DNA from: Pegea sp. RAD2-039
Lineage: Eukaryota > Chordata > Thaliacea > Salpida > Salpidae
Reading direction: 5' to 3'
Assembly (NCBI GenBank): GCA_034620365.1
Contig: JAQGEQ010000354.1
Location: 620,001-684,000 of the forward strand
DNA length: 64,000 bases
How positions within the stretch are numbered: position 1 is the stretch's first letter; each line of letters starts with the position of its first letter. The translations under genes and the position numbers were made by a program. The notes beneath the pieces were generated by a model that worked only from the letters and a program-made list of their open reading frames with translations, was not told the origin of the DNA and did not search any database. This document shows, in pieces, positions 44,800-58,999 of this stretch.

Positions 44800-47610
44800 T
44801 TTAGTTTTATTAGATTATTCAAAAATCAATAACCTTAAAAAAGTACATTATAATTTATTAATTTGAAAATGGTTATATTATCTATCTCATAAACAAGTTT
44901 TATAAATGTACTAACAGTTTACCATAACTTGAAAAATGTTCAGCAGATTTATTATAGGCATAATTAAAAAATTATTTAATATTATACAAAACATAATAGA
45001 TTTTAATAATTCACTATAAATAACTTTTTTTTCTCATAGATTTATAATAATACATTTAAATAGTTTTGCATTAAAAATAAAAAACAATTATTGGTGAATT
45101 TGTTTATAATGTTGTATTAGCACTAAAACAAAAATAAAATTCAGTTTTATAATTAAAATTTCCCTTAAGAGCAGATAATATAATAAAAAACAGGTAGATA
45201 CGATTAGATAGTATATAATGAAATTTACACTTTTGATAAAAATAAAACCAGATTATACAATACTTTTTCAACTTTCTTTACAAAAATAATAATTTAATGA
45301 TAAATATCTATCTATACATAAAGCATTTGATACAACTATTAACAAGTGTGAACAATGTGCTTGCTGTAAATATATAAAAGTAATTTTCAAAAATATCCCC
45401 AATACGGAAAATTAAATATCTCAAAATAAACATAAAACAAAAAATTCAACGAAAAAGATAATGAAACCTTAATTTTCGAACGTAATACAATTTGATCCTA
45501 CCTACAAAATATTACATTAAAATATTAATTAAACTTTTTAAAAATATTGATAAATCTCATTTGAAACTATTTATTAAAACAACTTAATCACAAATTATGA
45601 AGAAATACCTTATCTTTGCTTTTATAAAATCGCAAAAAGATTGAATGAAGCAGTTTAAGAAAAATAAAAGTAAATTTGTCATAATTTATACAAAAAAATA
45701 TTCATAAATTTCACGATTTATTACATTTGAGCTTTTGGTAGTTCATTAATCATAAAAGATTTGTAACGAAAGATGCTTTAGTATTTTCTAAGGAAGATAC
45801 TAAGTTTGTTTGTACAATTATTCTTCACGCTTCATTATTTAATCATTAAAGAGAATTTTTTTGAAAACTTCAATAATTTTAGACTTAAATTGATGCTCAA
45901 TATTTTGTAAGCATTTTTTATCATTATAGTTTTTACAGACCCCTTGTTTAGCTAATTGCATAAAATTAAAAAATCATAATAATCAAAGGTAACTTGAATA
46001 ACTGTAATTACTTTTCAACAATCATGAAATAAGTTTATTAAACTGTACAAAAATATGTTAATTTATCAGTCTAAAAATCATATTAAAAACCAATAAAGTT
46101 AAAAAAGCGTATAAAAACCATGTTTTTAAACCAGTTTCATGCTTTAAATAGTGACATTTGAACATTTATAATGAATACTCAGATATTAGCCTTTTATGTC
46201 AACAAATAATTATTTCGCAACATTTTGTAATTACAAACGTTTAGTTGCTGTAACTATATTACATTTTCAAGTTTTTCATATCAACAAATATGAAAGATTG
46301 AAATTTTTTATCTAAGCGAGGGATATATCTCTTATACAACAAAGCGACTTAAATTCTAGTTTAATGGGCTATGCACGGGCTCAAAGCAAATGGTAGGCTT
46401 ATAGTACAGTCAAAAGACAATAGTCAATGTTTTCCTAAAAAAACAAAAGAAATGTATAGTCTAGAGCATATAGTAAACAATTTTTGTCTAATTACTTAGT
46501 TGTACAAGATCATATAAAATTGAAGAGCATACACACTACCATCAAAAATAGTACTTTGAACTGTAATAATATCGGCTTCTAAAGCTTGAACAATCAAGCT
46601 ATAATGTTGTTTGTATTTCAAAAGCTTATAAGCTCCAGCGTTTTTTATTCAATTTATGTGACAATAATTGTATAACTAATAAAAATGTATTATCTTTTTA
46701 TGTCTAAATTATATCATAGAATATTTTTGTAATGATAAATGAAATTTTCTACTTACACGAAGGTATATTTTGTAGATGCACACCATTAAAATATTGAAAT
46801 CATTAGATGTAATAAACTTTTATCAGTTTGTATTCGTAGTTACTATAAATTGTATTCAATTATAATCTATTGCTTTATAATTTATCGAATCTAAGTTAGA
46901 CTTAAGTTAAATTTTAATTAACAAAAATGAATAATAAAAGCTTTTTTAACAAATCAAAGAAATTGATACCTTAAATAATATTTAATGCCGAGCTTTTAAT
47001 ATTTTCTTAAATTGCTGAATAACAAAAGATGTTTACTGTTATAACTGTATTCTATATTTTTAAAATTTTAATTTTAATTACATTGTTGTTTTTAAATGTA
47101 TTTATTCCTGAAAAATTTTCTGTTTTTGCTATTTTTGTAAAATATAAACTTATTTTGATATTTAATTGTAAATAATTACTCATTTGTATTTAGCAAGTTT
47201 AAGTTAAATAGAAAAATCGTTTGATGAATTTTTATTATAATAATGTTTACTTATTTAATTGAAATATATTTTTTAAATCTGATTATTGTAGTCAAAAGTG
47301 ATTGAATGATAATCCTTATATTTGAAAATTCTTAATAAGTAATTTTATTCTATAATAGTTATGTTTTATTTTAAGTGATGCAATGTTCCTTAATTTATTT
47401 ATCAACAATTGTTTATATTTAGTAATCATGATGCTATTTATATAGTTAAGATTAATTATAAGGAAAAGAGATTTGCTAAAAATAAAAGCTTTTCTAAGCT
47501 TAAACTTTTTTTATAAACAGCAAAAGCTCGTTTTGGAAACTAAAATTTTTATGATGTTTATTTGTTTTGTATAGGTTTAATGTTACTTGTTGTTTAATAA
47601 TAAAAACAAA
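44800..47610. other. Divergent promoter interval, EF-hand gene and ATG3
   Basis: About 2.8 kb between the start codons of the minus-strand EF-hand gene and plus-strand ATG3. Very AT-rich. A slightly less AT-rich patch lies near 46310-46380. No ORF, RNA gene or clear repeat recognised. Confidence 0.45.
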
Positions 47611-50600
47611 ATGCAGAATATGTTTAATCAAGTAAAAAGCAGTGCTTTAAGTGTTGCTGAGAAGCTTACACCAGTATTGAAGGTATGTTTTCATTTTTTT
47701 AGTTTGAGTTTCATTCACTCTATAAAATAGGATTTATAATAATTGTTTTTGTATAGAATAATACTTATTTGATGATAAAAATGTTATAAATTATAAAAGC
47801 AGTTTTGTACAAGCTTTTTTTTCTCATTTTTTTTATTGTTTTTAGGTACTTATAAGAGTATGTAATCTGTTAACTTTTAGGTAATTAAAAAAAGTATGTA
47901 GACAAAAAGCATATTGTAAAACATATGGAGAGTACAACCTGATGTTTTGTTTTTCTTTGAACTGGTTTATTTTTTAATGTGGTTCTCTGGTGTTGTTTAA
48001 GTTTAATCTTTTATAACTTGTGATTCACTTACTTCATTTTAAACTTAATAGAGTTGGTATTATATAATTTTATATCTAGAAAAGCTAGAATTAAATTTTT
48101 GTTTGCTCTGGACGTTTAGATTTTTTTAGGAGTTTACTAAAGCTGTTTATATGAATTTGTTTCAATTTAAAGATCTTTTTATTTATTATGATTAAAATTA
48201 AACTATCATTTAAGTTTTATTTGTTGAAAAAAATCTTTATTGTTTAGCATAGATTAAATATGTAGTTGATATGTGATTAATTTCATATAGCTTAGGCTTG
48301 TTACTCAAATGGATCTTCATATTATACTTTTACTAGTTTAAGAAAGTATTGTTAACTTGGTTAACAATTATTAAAAACCTCTATTTGTAGCAAAATATCT
48401 TCTACGAGAAAAAAATAAATCTGTTATACTTTTTTATTACATTAGTTAGCTGTTGGTATGTAATTTGATGATATGCGTTGTATTCTTTTATATAATATCA
48501 TTTATCAGAATTAGTATTTTATTATAGTTTTAAGTTTAACTTAAATTATATTTTTTTGACAAGGTTTTTATACAGTTAAAGTAATTTTCTTAACAAAAGA
48601 ATAATACTCTTTATTTGACTTTATTTTCTGTTACTTTGTATTTATGGTTCATAACTAATAGCTCTGTGGTGTATCTATTTTTCTACATTTATGTTAGTAC
48701 ATAAGACGATATATAAAAATGGTTATTTTTAACATTTGATTTGTTCTGTGTTTGTTATAAGAGCTGTATAACTTGTTATTTATATCCATATGTCCAATAA
48801 AATAAATAAACATTTTAATGTATTGTATAGTTGAAAGTTTAAGAATAATATAATATAAATGTCATCATCTTCGAAAGCTGATAGAAAAAATCAATTATTT
48901 TATGCAATTATTGAAAAATATGAAAACATTGATGATGAATTTCCTGATTATATAATTACATCAAAAACTGGTAAAAAAATGTTTTCTGGAACTTATGAAC
49001 AATGTAGAAAGTTGACAAGAGAAAAGTTAAGAAAAGATCATATGCCAAATTTAAAACCTTCAAATTTAACTGAGGTTTATTATAAGAGTTTACTGAATAT
49101 TACTGTTGATGAAGTTAATCTAGATGTTTCTGAATCAACTAAAAAGAACGCCTGTGTAGGAAAGACTGTGATGCCATGCTTAGACAAGAAGATGTATCTG
49201 TTATATGTGATAAGATCTTAGATACATAACAAAAAAAAGTAGTAGTAAATGTGATTTGTTTAAACTTTAGATTTCATTTGTATCTTTCTAATATTTTTTT
49301 AATCTCTACTTTATAGAGTTCTAGGTTCAAAGAAACTGGGGTTTTAACCCCTGAAGAGTTTGTAATTGCTGGTGATCATTTAGTACATATTTGTCCAACT
49401 TGGCAGTGGGCTGCTGGTGATTGTTCTAAAACCAAATCTTATCTGCCATCTGAAAAACAGTTTCTGATAACTAGAAATGGTAATTTATTTTGTTGCCGTA
49501 GAACGAAACTTAATTCAAACTTGTAGTGCCCTGTTATCAAAGATGTAAACATATGAATTATACAAATGAGTTAGAAGAAGTCGTAGATGTTGATGCCGAT
49601 GGTGGATGGGTGGACACTCATCATCATTCTGATATATTAAAAGTACAAGAAGGCCTAAAAGAAATGACGTTGTCCAAAGAAGTAAGTTTAAAGATTTATT
49701 TTAAGCTGACGATTTCTTTTCTCTATTTGCTTCATATTTATATTTTCAATTTCATTTTTAGTTTTGAAATTGATATTTTTTGTATAATTATCAGTTAACA
49801 AAATCTTAGGATCTTCTATATAATACTGTGATCTCCACTTTTCATTTTTGTATATCAGTAGAACTTGCTTTTATTGTATTCTTGATAAATTTTTATTCGT
49901 TCAACTTCTGTCAATTTTGCTGTTAAAATATTTAAACCTTATTTAGGTTGAAGCTTCCAAATCTGAAGTAAATGAAGAAGATGAAGATGAAGTAATGGAT
50001 ATGGAAAAATATGCTGAAATGCTCGACGATGATGATGTATGATGACTTCTTCTTCTTCATCAATTTAAAATTGATCCTTCAATTATCAGCATTTTAATCT
50101 AGAATCAAAACTAGATTTAAATGGAATCTTTTTACAGGAAGTACTAGACTTGGTTGAAACAAAACAAACTACTTCTGGTAATGATGAAGATAATATAGTT
50201 CACACTCGAACGTATGACTTACACATCACTTACGACAACTACTACAGAACTCCTCGAGTGTGGTTATCAGGTTACAGCGAGGTAAACCTCTCCAGGTTTC
50301 TTCATTTGTACTCAACCAGCTTACTGCATAGAAATCAATCCCATTAAAAATGGAAGAAATGTACGAAGATATGAGTCAAGAACATGTTGAGAAGACCGTG
50401 ACTCTTGAACCTCATCCACATCTACCTCCTCCTAGCATGTGTTCGATCCATCCTTGCAGGTTTGTTGATAATTTATTCGAATTTTTGTTTACATTTTTGA
50501 ACTGATGATTATTTGTCATTAATCAGTAGATAAGTTGGTAGAAAAGTTGATGAATGTTTTATTACTGAAATGTACTTTTGCTGACGTTGTCATCTACTTT

Positions 50601-50964
50601 CTTATTTCTGTTGATTTTCAACTTTTCCATTTGTTAATTGTTGCTACGAAGCTGTCTTCAAAATTGTTTTTCTCTTTAGCAGTTTAACCTGAAATCAGTT
50701 TTAATTTTTGATATTCAACTTTTCCAAATTCAAGTAACAATTCCATATTCTTCGAAATATTCACAAATCTGACTTTCCATAATCTTCAAATTTTATGATT
50801 CTATCTATTACAGACACGCAGCAGTCATGAAGAAGATGATGGAACGAATAGAAGATGGAGGTGGTAGCCTGGAAGTGAACATGTATCTGCTTGTATTCCT
50901 CAAATTTATTCAAGCAGCTATTCCTACAATTGAATACGATTACACAAGACATATTCATTTGTAA
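47611..50964 (+). CDS. ATG3: ATG3 autophagy E2-like enzyme, 7 exons
   Basis: E2-like enzyme that transfers ATG8/LC3 to phosphatidylethanolamine during autophagosome formation. Exons: 47611-47682, 49317-49479, 49527-49681, 49947-50036, 50138-50281, 50332-50459, 50814-50964; all GT-AG, frame preserved, 300 residues (human 314). Visible: N-terminal amphipathic membrane-sensing helix ([20 protein letters not shown]); [17 protein letters not shown] and [25 protein letters not shown]; the acidic flexible region ([17 protein letters not shown]) that in other species binds ATG7/ATG12; [21 protein letters not shown]; and the catalytic HPCRHA with C250. The C-terminus [12 protein letters not shown] is also conserved. 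Two introns are only 47 and 50 bp, while intron 1 is 1.6 kb and holds a separate ORF. AATAAA lies at 51094, about 130 bp past the stop. Confidence 0.97.
48859..49221 (+). CDS. Unrecognised 120-codon ORF nested in ATG3 intron 1
   Basis: An ATG-initiated open frame inside the first ATG3 intron on the same strand. Its residues ([20 protein letters not shown], then [19 protein letters not shown] and [12 protein letters not shown]) are far more balanced than chance frames in this AT-rich DNA. About half charged/polar; no signal peptide or membrane segment; predicted mixed alpha/beta. I do not recognise a family. Options: a nested intronless gene; an alternative ATG3 first exon (a donor TGT|GTAGGA near 49157 would join in phase 0 to the exon at 49317); or an inactive retrocopy. 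The gene ends at TAG, followed by a short A-rich run. Confidence 0.5.
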   Translation: MSSSSKADRKNQLFYAIIEKYENIDDEFPDYIITSKTGKKMFSGTYEQCRKLTREKLRKDHMPNLKPSNLTEVYYKSLLNITVDEVNLDVSESTKKNACVGKTVMPCLDKKMYLLYVIRS

Positions 50965-51680
50965 TTCATCTTCAATCACATCGAGATTAATTCTATTTTT
51001 TTCTATTTTTTCATTAAAATAATTGAAGATTTGTAATTCTCAATTTCTACTTCAATTAACAAAAACTTCTTGTTTGTCGCATTACTCAGATTCAATAAAA
51101 ATGATTTCAGTCAAGCTTGTGGCGAAATAAACAAAGTTTTGTATAACTTGTCTATTCTGCTACTTATTTATCAAATTATCTTTTACAAATACTTCTTAGT
51201 TTTGAAATTATTTTATTCGGCGACAAGAAATGCGATCGTCATCTAAAAACCTTTCATAACAAATTGACTTTTTGTTGTCAGCTGTTTTAGTGTTACCAAA
51301 TTCAAAAGTTTAAAAATTAATTTCTTGAATTATCAGACCTAAAATATTTGCTTGAAGCTTAGTTAATGAATATAGCTTTGAAAAGGTTATCAAAATGATT
51401 ATTTGAAAACTTCATCAACTCGAAGCTCGCATTAACGGTTAGCTTTCTAAATTTTAAGAAGTTTTACGAAAGATACTTATAAACTGAGAAATAGAAGAAC
51501 TAGTTAAATATTTCTTAAATATAAAAAGTAGTAAATAGTTTTGAATATCAAAATAAAATCAGCAATACTAGCTTCATGTCTATTAGCGATTGCATAAAAC
51601 TAAATAAATTTAGTCTAATCTATAATTATTTATATATTATTAATAACTTTCAACTTTATAGAAATTACATCTTTTTCACC

Positions 51681-51950
51681 TACTTCAGCTGACAGCGGCC
51701 GTGCCTATATATATGCTAGGGCAGATTTTATATGAATAAGTGACTTAGTAAAGTGACAAACTACCTACGAGGTTCCAACCCCAGCTTTAAATTCAGAGTT
51801 TTGGGTTTCCTATAATCTTTGTCATTAAATAGACTCACAGGGCCCTACTACCCAGGTTTTGTATGACCCTTGTCACCAATATGTGTACATTTGGGCTCAA
51901 ACCCAGATCCTTACGATAACCGCTACACCACACAAATAGACAATTACATT
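51681..51950 (-). repeat. tRNA-derived SINE, copy 2
   Basis: Minus-strand copy of the element at 12850. In reverse orientation it reads: GTGGTGTAGCGGTTA (A box; plus-strand 51917-51930), GGGTTTGAGCCC (B box; near 51892-51903), CTGTGAGTCT...AATGACA, AAAGCTGGGGTTGGAACC, CTGCCCTAGCATATATA, and a GC-rich end GGCACGGCCGC. It is about 270 bp against about 400 bp for copy 1; the difference is in the block between CGTAG and CTGCCC. Divergence is moderate, so the family is not very young. Confidence 0.78.
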
Positions 51951-52974
51951 AAAGGTCTCATAAAACGGTAAAACTATTAAAACTCTTAAACGCTTTAAAT
52001 TGAAGAGAAATACTAAAGATTGTCAAATAAAAACTAACAATCAGAATATAAACCTCCAAGGTTAGCGACAATTAGAAAACATTAACTTTAAAGTTTGAAA
52101 AGATGAGGAGCAACTTAGTTGTTTTTATTTTAGACTTTCAATTTTAGCTGTTGTCTATTTTAATTACATATATAAAGTATTATTGATTTGTTTTCGATTA
52201 AATCTTTACGATGTAAAATTTCTATATTTAATCATAACTAAATCATAACAATAATTTTAAATGATAAGCAATTTTACATTTGTTAATGTTAAAATAATAC
52301 TTTTATTAAACGTTGAATGACTTTTGCTGAGAGACGAAAACTGAAGAAAATATATCTTCAATATTAATACTTAATTAAATTCACTATTCTCATTAACTAT
52401 TGCACCTGTAATAACATTAATGAGCTTTGATTTACCATTTTGGTTTAGAATGGTATTTGAACCAGCCATGTAGATTGGAATTCTATTTAAAGTACAAAAA
52501 AATTAACAAAAGATCTATTTGGGTTAATTTAACATTTTAACCTGTAAAATGTACTAAGGAATTTTTCATTATTAACAAAGTATATCAAACCAACTTTGCT
52601 TGTATAACAAACGATTAAACAATTTAATGATAAGTTTTTCTTTATTTAAGCTCTAATTGATTTTAGAAAATTATTCCTCTTAGATGCAAAAGATCCTTTT
52701 CAATACTGTTTCACTTTAATCTTCTTTTGAGTTTATTGATTTATGGTTTCAACTAGACAACTAAAGCTAGCTACCAACAAGGATTTTCACATTTTAATAA
52801 ATAGATCCTCAAACTATAGTTCAATATTTTCTGATTTCTACTTAACAACAATTAAATCTTTTAATATTCTATCATAAATGAAAATTTCATCTTCCACAAC
52901 TTAATATGAGCTCACCACGTAAATTATTTGTTCAGAATTGGTTCAGTACTAAATGTTTAAATATTTTAAGGCCA

Positions 52975-53245
52975 CAAATTTGAACGATGTTAAAACTTTT
53001 CATCTTCGTTCAACATCTTTGTATAAAGAGCTCATCTTAAAAAGATATTATAAATCTGGAATCAATTCAAAAATTATTTTTTATGAAAGACTTTCTTAGA
53101 TTTGCTATGCTAACACCGTCTCTATATGTTTTGTAATATCGAATCCTTTCGCCAGACCCTTACATCTATTTAAAGTTATTAGTAGTTTCTATCATCTTAA
53201 CTTAAATGATTTCTTTTAAGATCGCAATCTTTCCTACTTCCTCAG
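52975..53245 (-). repeat. Diverged interspersed repeat, copy B
   Basis: Reverse-oriented partner of 11930-12235: TAGGAAAGATTGCGA near 53226-53240, AGAGACGG near 53116-53123 and the exact 23-base TTCCAGATTTATAAT block near 53040-53062, collinear with copy A. No ends, target duplications or coding content could be defined. Confidence 0.6.
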
Positions 53246-56200
53246 ACATTTAAGTAATCTAGGGTTGAAATTTTCTTCTTGATTCTATAGCTACATTCAA
53301 AATCTATTACTTCTTTTAAAATTGTTTATAAAAATTTGCTTTACATAGTTTTGTTCATGAGTGACATATGATTCTGACAATTTCTTAATTTTGTCAACTA
53401 ATTTCTTTAATTTTTATTCCTAATCTATAATTACTACTTTTTCTGTAATAATTATACTAAGCTTTGATATCTACTACCTTTTCATTATATTTCTGCTATC
53501 AGAGTAGTTTTGATCGCTATAAAAGCTGAATACTTTAGTATCTGCAGTCATGCGTTGATTAAAAAAATAAAATTTAACTTGAATACTTTCTTTATAGAGT
53601 TTTACTTCTAATTCTTTTGTGAATTCACTTATTTGCTGATCACTAAATCTAAATTTTATATATCTTGCAAAGTATAAGTTTTCCTCATATAATTAAAAAC
53701 TCTTTTATTAGGTTAAAGTGAAAAAATAGAAAATTGTTCATGTTAAAAGTAGAATTATATATCAGTCACTTTCTATAAAAAATTAGGTAAAAAAATAAAC
53801 ACTACAATTATTTTATTAATTCAATCTTTTCGAAACAATTCTACTCTAAAAGAAAACTTTAAAAATCTTTATCAACCAAAACTTATTGCTTCTTTTATCA
53901 ACTATATATGGAGCTAAACTGATCTAAGTCTTTTACAATTTTCAATCAGTTTTTCTTTATGATTTCCTATCATGTATTGACTTTTATTCTATATCTGATT
54001 GAAGCGTAATAAATACGTAAATTGATCTGTTAAAATTATAATCATTATACGCAAGATAGCGCTAATAAGTAGTTTTATATCGGATTTTTCTGTTTGAATA
54101 AAGTTATAAAAATTGAATAATCTACAATATTAGCTATCAAATTATACTGGTAGTTATACAAAACAAACGTTTATTAATAAAGCGTTATAAAAAACAAATC
54201 AATGTTGTAAAATAGATTAAAGTCAATACTAAACTCAGTAATAGTTGCATCATTAAAAAATATTAATGAAAATAATGTTGTTGTACACCAAGATTTCTCA
54301 AGCATAAATCAAGAAGTTTAACAAGCACAGTTAAGATTAGTATCTTTCAGTCTAAGATCGGTTATATTTTATAGTACCATCATATCATACTGCTTATTAG
54401 GTCCTATAATGTATTAGCTGGTAATAGTTTGAGAGTGAAACAAGTTAGAGTTTTGGCAGATACATGGAGTAGAGCAAAAGAAAATCCCAGTGGCTGCAAA
54501 CAGAAAAGATGCTTTTGACAAATATATGTTATTTCAAATAAATAATTTAGTTTTTAATAAAAAAAGATATAGATGAAGCAACTTTTGAACATATGAAAAC
54601 TTATTATTACGCCTCTAGACAACAAACAAATGAGTAAATTTCAATTTATCTAATTTAAGAAAGAATTCAAATCTACAATTGCAAAGAGATACATCATTTG
54701 TGTTAAAAATATATCATAATTATTAAAATATTAATTTTTCAACAGCTCAATTAGTATTTGAACTAGAATTTAGTTTTTGAGTTTTTCATACCTTAAATTA
54801 TCAAGTGGTTAAACGTTTTTTCAAAAAATCTTGGTGGATCTGGTTAAGTAAAGATTTAAATTATATTTTTATGAGTTTTTGTAGCCATACTTATCAGAAA
54901 ATGTTTTAAATATTTTAGACCTAAGTTATAATTCGAACAATTTAGTAACAGCTCGCAAACATTTGTAGTTTGAGTTTGATTCAATTTAATTTAAATTATA
55001 GAAAATATAAAAAGAATTCTTTATATTGTTAGTAAGTTTTCTTTAAAAAAATCATCTTTAAAAAATACAAACTTTTAACACATAAAAAATGTCTAAAATT
55101 TCTTGATAACTTTAAATATTTTAAAATTAAAATTATTCCTAAAAAATAATCCTCTTCTTTTTAGTATAATATAAGAAAAATATTTTTAAGTTTTTTGGTG
55201 ATTAAAGGTAATTTAAAGAATTTTTAGAAAATCTATGATTTCACGGAAATACCACTATGCATTCGTTGCAGGTATGAGGCAATAAAAATTCAATTATTTT
55301 TCTGATTATGGTTTAATAAAATAAAATTATCTTAATCCATCAAGTACTTAAAGACATAGTAAACTACACTGAGGTTAGAAATAAAAAATAATAAAATTTG
55401 ACTAATTTTGTTGTATCAGACAAATCTATTGCTTGAAAACTAAATTAATTTATTCAAACAATTTGTCTAGCAATTGTTAAAAAAAGGAATTCTTCGAAAA
55501 ATTATTCAAAAAATAAATAAAATATTTAAATTTTTTTAATTTTATGGTTTAAAAAATGACTTTTACTTTGTTTTAAGTTTTCTTAGCTTTGTTTTCACCA
55601 AAAATATTAGTTTCGTTCAATAATTTCTTTAATTTATCTATTTTAAAAAGAAATATATTCGCTTTAAGAAAACATATGAAAAATATTTGCCATAAAGTAC
55701 CTAAAAGTTGTTAATCTTCAAACATATTTTAGTTGTTGGTATAAAAATAATAGCTTGACAAGACATTTCAACCACAGCTATATATTCTACACAACATAAC
55801 AAAAATTTACAACTTTTTATTGGCTTAAGACTGCAAAGATAATTCTTATAATACTAATAATAGTTTTTATGATATGAATAATTTTTTCTGTTTATAAATT
55901 GTTTTGGCTAAAAAACTATCATACATACATACATATATGTATTGATTTAAAATAAATTAGTCTAAGGCTTTAACATTTAATTAGATTTAATAGAGTCAAA
56001 TTTACTTACTTAAGTTTTGCTGTTATACTTCTAAAATTACTTTTTTAAAATACAAATTTCATTTTTTTTTATCAAAACTTATCTGTTAAACTGTTCTTAC
56101 ATTGTATAGGTTTATAAACATATTATTTCAGTTTCAAAATTTCATGCATTAAAATCATAATTGAATTTAAATTTAAACTTTATTAAAGCATTATACGATT

Positions 56201-57645
56201 TACTTTAATCTTTCAACTTTGTAGTTTAGTGAAACGTAGCTAATTGAAAAGCAACTTCAGTTTGAAAAAGATTTTTACAACTTTAACTTCTTTAATTTTC
56301 TCTCAGGCAGCAAATTAACTTTTAAGTATACAAAAGCTTTTTAACAGCTTCTATTTAAAATAGTTGATAGCAAACAACCTAAATAATCTTATTGGTCTAA
56401 AACGGTTTTAATATCGATTGCCTAATTTTTCATTTTTATTTGCTATACTAAAGTCAAAAAAAAAGTTTTATCATGAATGCTTTCAAAACTTTACTTAGTT
56501 AAATGATAACCAATCAAATGAATATTACATCAGTGATAACTTCTAATTTTAGATACTATCTTTTGACATATTTTCATTTATACATATGTTATTACTTTGA
56601 GTAAAATTAGAACAATTGATAAAACTAATTTTATTCGTGAAATATCTTCAAGATTAGTTAAACTAGAAACAGTAGAGCTAATTAAATTTCAGTTCACATT
56701 TTTATAAAAGTATCAAAGTAAGCTATTGACCATAAGAATAAACAATTCATTGAAGATATATAAATGTAGATAGTAACTTATGATGAATCTGCTGATAAAT
56801 AACAAGTTGAAAGACGATCTGTATCAACTTTTGTCTTACATTTATTCAAGATGATTCATCCAAATGGTGTGCTTCAGTTTACTTGTTAAAACTAATATTT
56901 AGATGTTTTTCACAATTAGTTTTAAGAGGAAATTTTTAAAGAATTAGTCATCATTTGTAATTTGGTTTGAAGTAGTAATAATAAGAATGGTATGATAAAA
57001 ATTTAAACGATGATTTCAAAAAATTATTTTTCGGTATTTGAATAATCTTGTGCGTTTAAACTTTTATTTAGATAATAGTAAATTTTATAAAATTATTTAT
57101 TAAGTACTAACAAAATGTTTGCTTTATTAGTCTAAAGACTCAAGATAAACGTTTATTTGTAGTTTAAGCGCTTGTCTATGGTTCAGTATATTTTCAAGTA
57201 GCATGTTTGATTTCATATTTAAACAACTTATTTAAAATATTTAGATATCTGTTTATAACTGATACTTGAATATAATAACAAGAATGAAGTCATTAAATTG
57301 ACCAAGTAAAACTTTTTATTTAATTAAAACATCCAAACAATAAACAAACAAAGTAAAAGAGGTCATAGAACTGTTAAATCAATGAAAGTTGTTGTGAGCC
57401 TTGAAATAATCAAGATACAATACCAAGTTTTACTTGTTATGCATTGAAAAAAATATAAATCCAACAAAGGAAATCTAATTAAATGGTAAGAAAGGGAAAA
57501 TTAAAGATTTAGAAGATCAGTTTCTTCATTGATAACTCAATTTCATTCAGTAGTAATTGATTTGTATTATCGTAAAAAGCATAAAATAGTAGTTGGTTCT
57601 ACTATTCACTACTTCTACCCGTTTGTACCACATTCTTTATGATAA

Positions 57646-58999
57646 TCACATCTTGCTGAGTCCTTTTTTTCGGCCAAAAGACTTTCCTCTTGGCCCTTTA
57701 AACAAAACCTTTAATTTCAACTATCGAAGTAAGTGACAGTAATCTAACCTTTTGGTCCTCTAGGCCCAGGACGACCAGGCTTACCATAGCCAGTTGCTCC
57801 TCTTGGGCCACGGTCACCGGGCTCACCTAGATTTAATCAGAATTTTAGGACAAATTGAATAAACATCAAAATCTAAAACCAATTTGTTTACCTTTTTGTC
57901 CTGCGGAACCTTTCGGGCCAGCTGGGCCTGGACGTCCTTGTGCACCAGAAGGTCCTTCGTGACCCTAAAATGATAATTTTTATTTAAAAATTGTTGATCC
58001 ACCTTTAGTCGCACTTACTATAGGTCCTTTGTCTCCGCGTACGCCTCGTGGACCTGTAGGTCCAGGTGGTCCTGGTGGACCACGAGTGCCTAGATTTGCA
58101 ACAAGTCTGTCAACAGATGTCCTCACCTCACCTTAGAGAAGAGGACTAATTAGATTATCGTAAACTTGAATCCTAGTCTTACTTGATGCAAATTGTCGAG
58201 CGTATTCTTCAGCACGTTTCAAAATTTCATTGTATTTAGTGTGAGTGAGACCGCCTGAAGTTCCTGGTTCCCCAGTTGCTCCTGGTTCACCCTAAAACAT
58301 TCAGTTTTTAAATGATTTTTACCAGTTTTTAGATCTGCATCCACTCACTGGAGCGCCTGGTGAACCGCTTGCTCCTTTGAGTCCTTGCATTCCATCGGCT
58401 CCACTTTCTCCTTTCGCTCCCTGAAATTTAGAAATATTTTATCTACTTCGTTTCATCTATAAATCTGTAAGAGATCTTACAGCAGGACCAACAGCTCCAT
58501 TCTTTCCTGGTTTTCCTTTTCGTCCAGGAGGTCCCTTTAACAAAATCTTTTAATTAAAGAACGAGCACCTTCACATGGGACTTACTTGAGGACCAACCAC
58601 AGGGAAAAATGTACCATCTTTAGTTTTAACCTAAAAATCAGCTGATTACAAACCAGTAGATGAAGACTTATTGGTTTTAACAAACCGCTTTTAGACCATC
58701 TGGTGCTGGCAAAGTGACAACTTTTCCATCTGAATTTTCAGCTGTGATTGTTTGAGTTTCATAATTCTAGAAACCAAAGACAATTTGAAGATGAAGGTTC
58801 GTGAAATTAGGTAAACTCACAATGTGAATAGCGTTAAAAGCGTCTCCCTTATCTCCTTTCACTGAAATTCCATCAGCGCCCTACAAATCTTGATAAGATT
58901 TTACGAACCAGCTACTGTTTGAGTAACTTACTTTAGCTCCTGGTTTACCGGGTATTCCAGGAGGACCAGCGGGGCATCCACAAAAGTTATCTTTTGGGA
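57646..58999 (-). other. Interrupted collagen triple-helix region
   Basis: After the VWA comes a Cys pair (NFCGC) and Gly-X-Y repeats (PAGPPGIPGKPGAKGADG). A non-helical insert then follows (exons 58686-58766 and 58586-58630; TITAENSDGKVV). More Gly-X-Y follows, then a second insert predicted as helix/coiled coil (YNEILKRAEEYARQFA, exons 58183-58291 and 58019-58131) that could trimerise the chain. The last block runs from GTRGPPGPPGPTG to the stop. Some exons are 54, 72 and 45 bp, the multiples of nine typical of collagens. The VWA followed by short interrupted helix resembles FACIT or VWA-domain collagens. Confidence 0.9.

Larger units (their letters stand above)
50965..57645. other. Gene-poor AT-rich interval
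   Basis: About 6.7 kb between convergent ATG3 and the sushi/VWA/collagen gene. Contains SINE copy 2 (51681), diverged repeat copy B (52975) and a short CATA/TACA microsatellite near 55921-55941. A faintly less AT-rich patch lies at about 54410-54520. No coding exon recognised. Confidence 0.55.
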
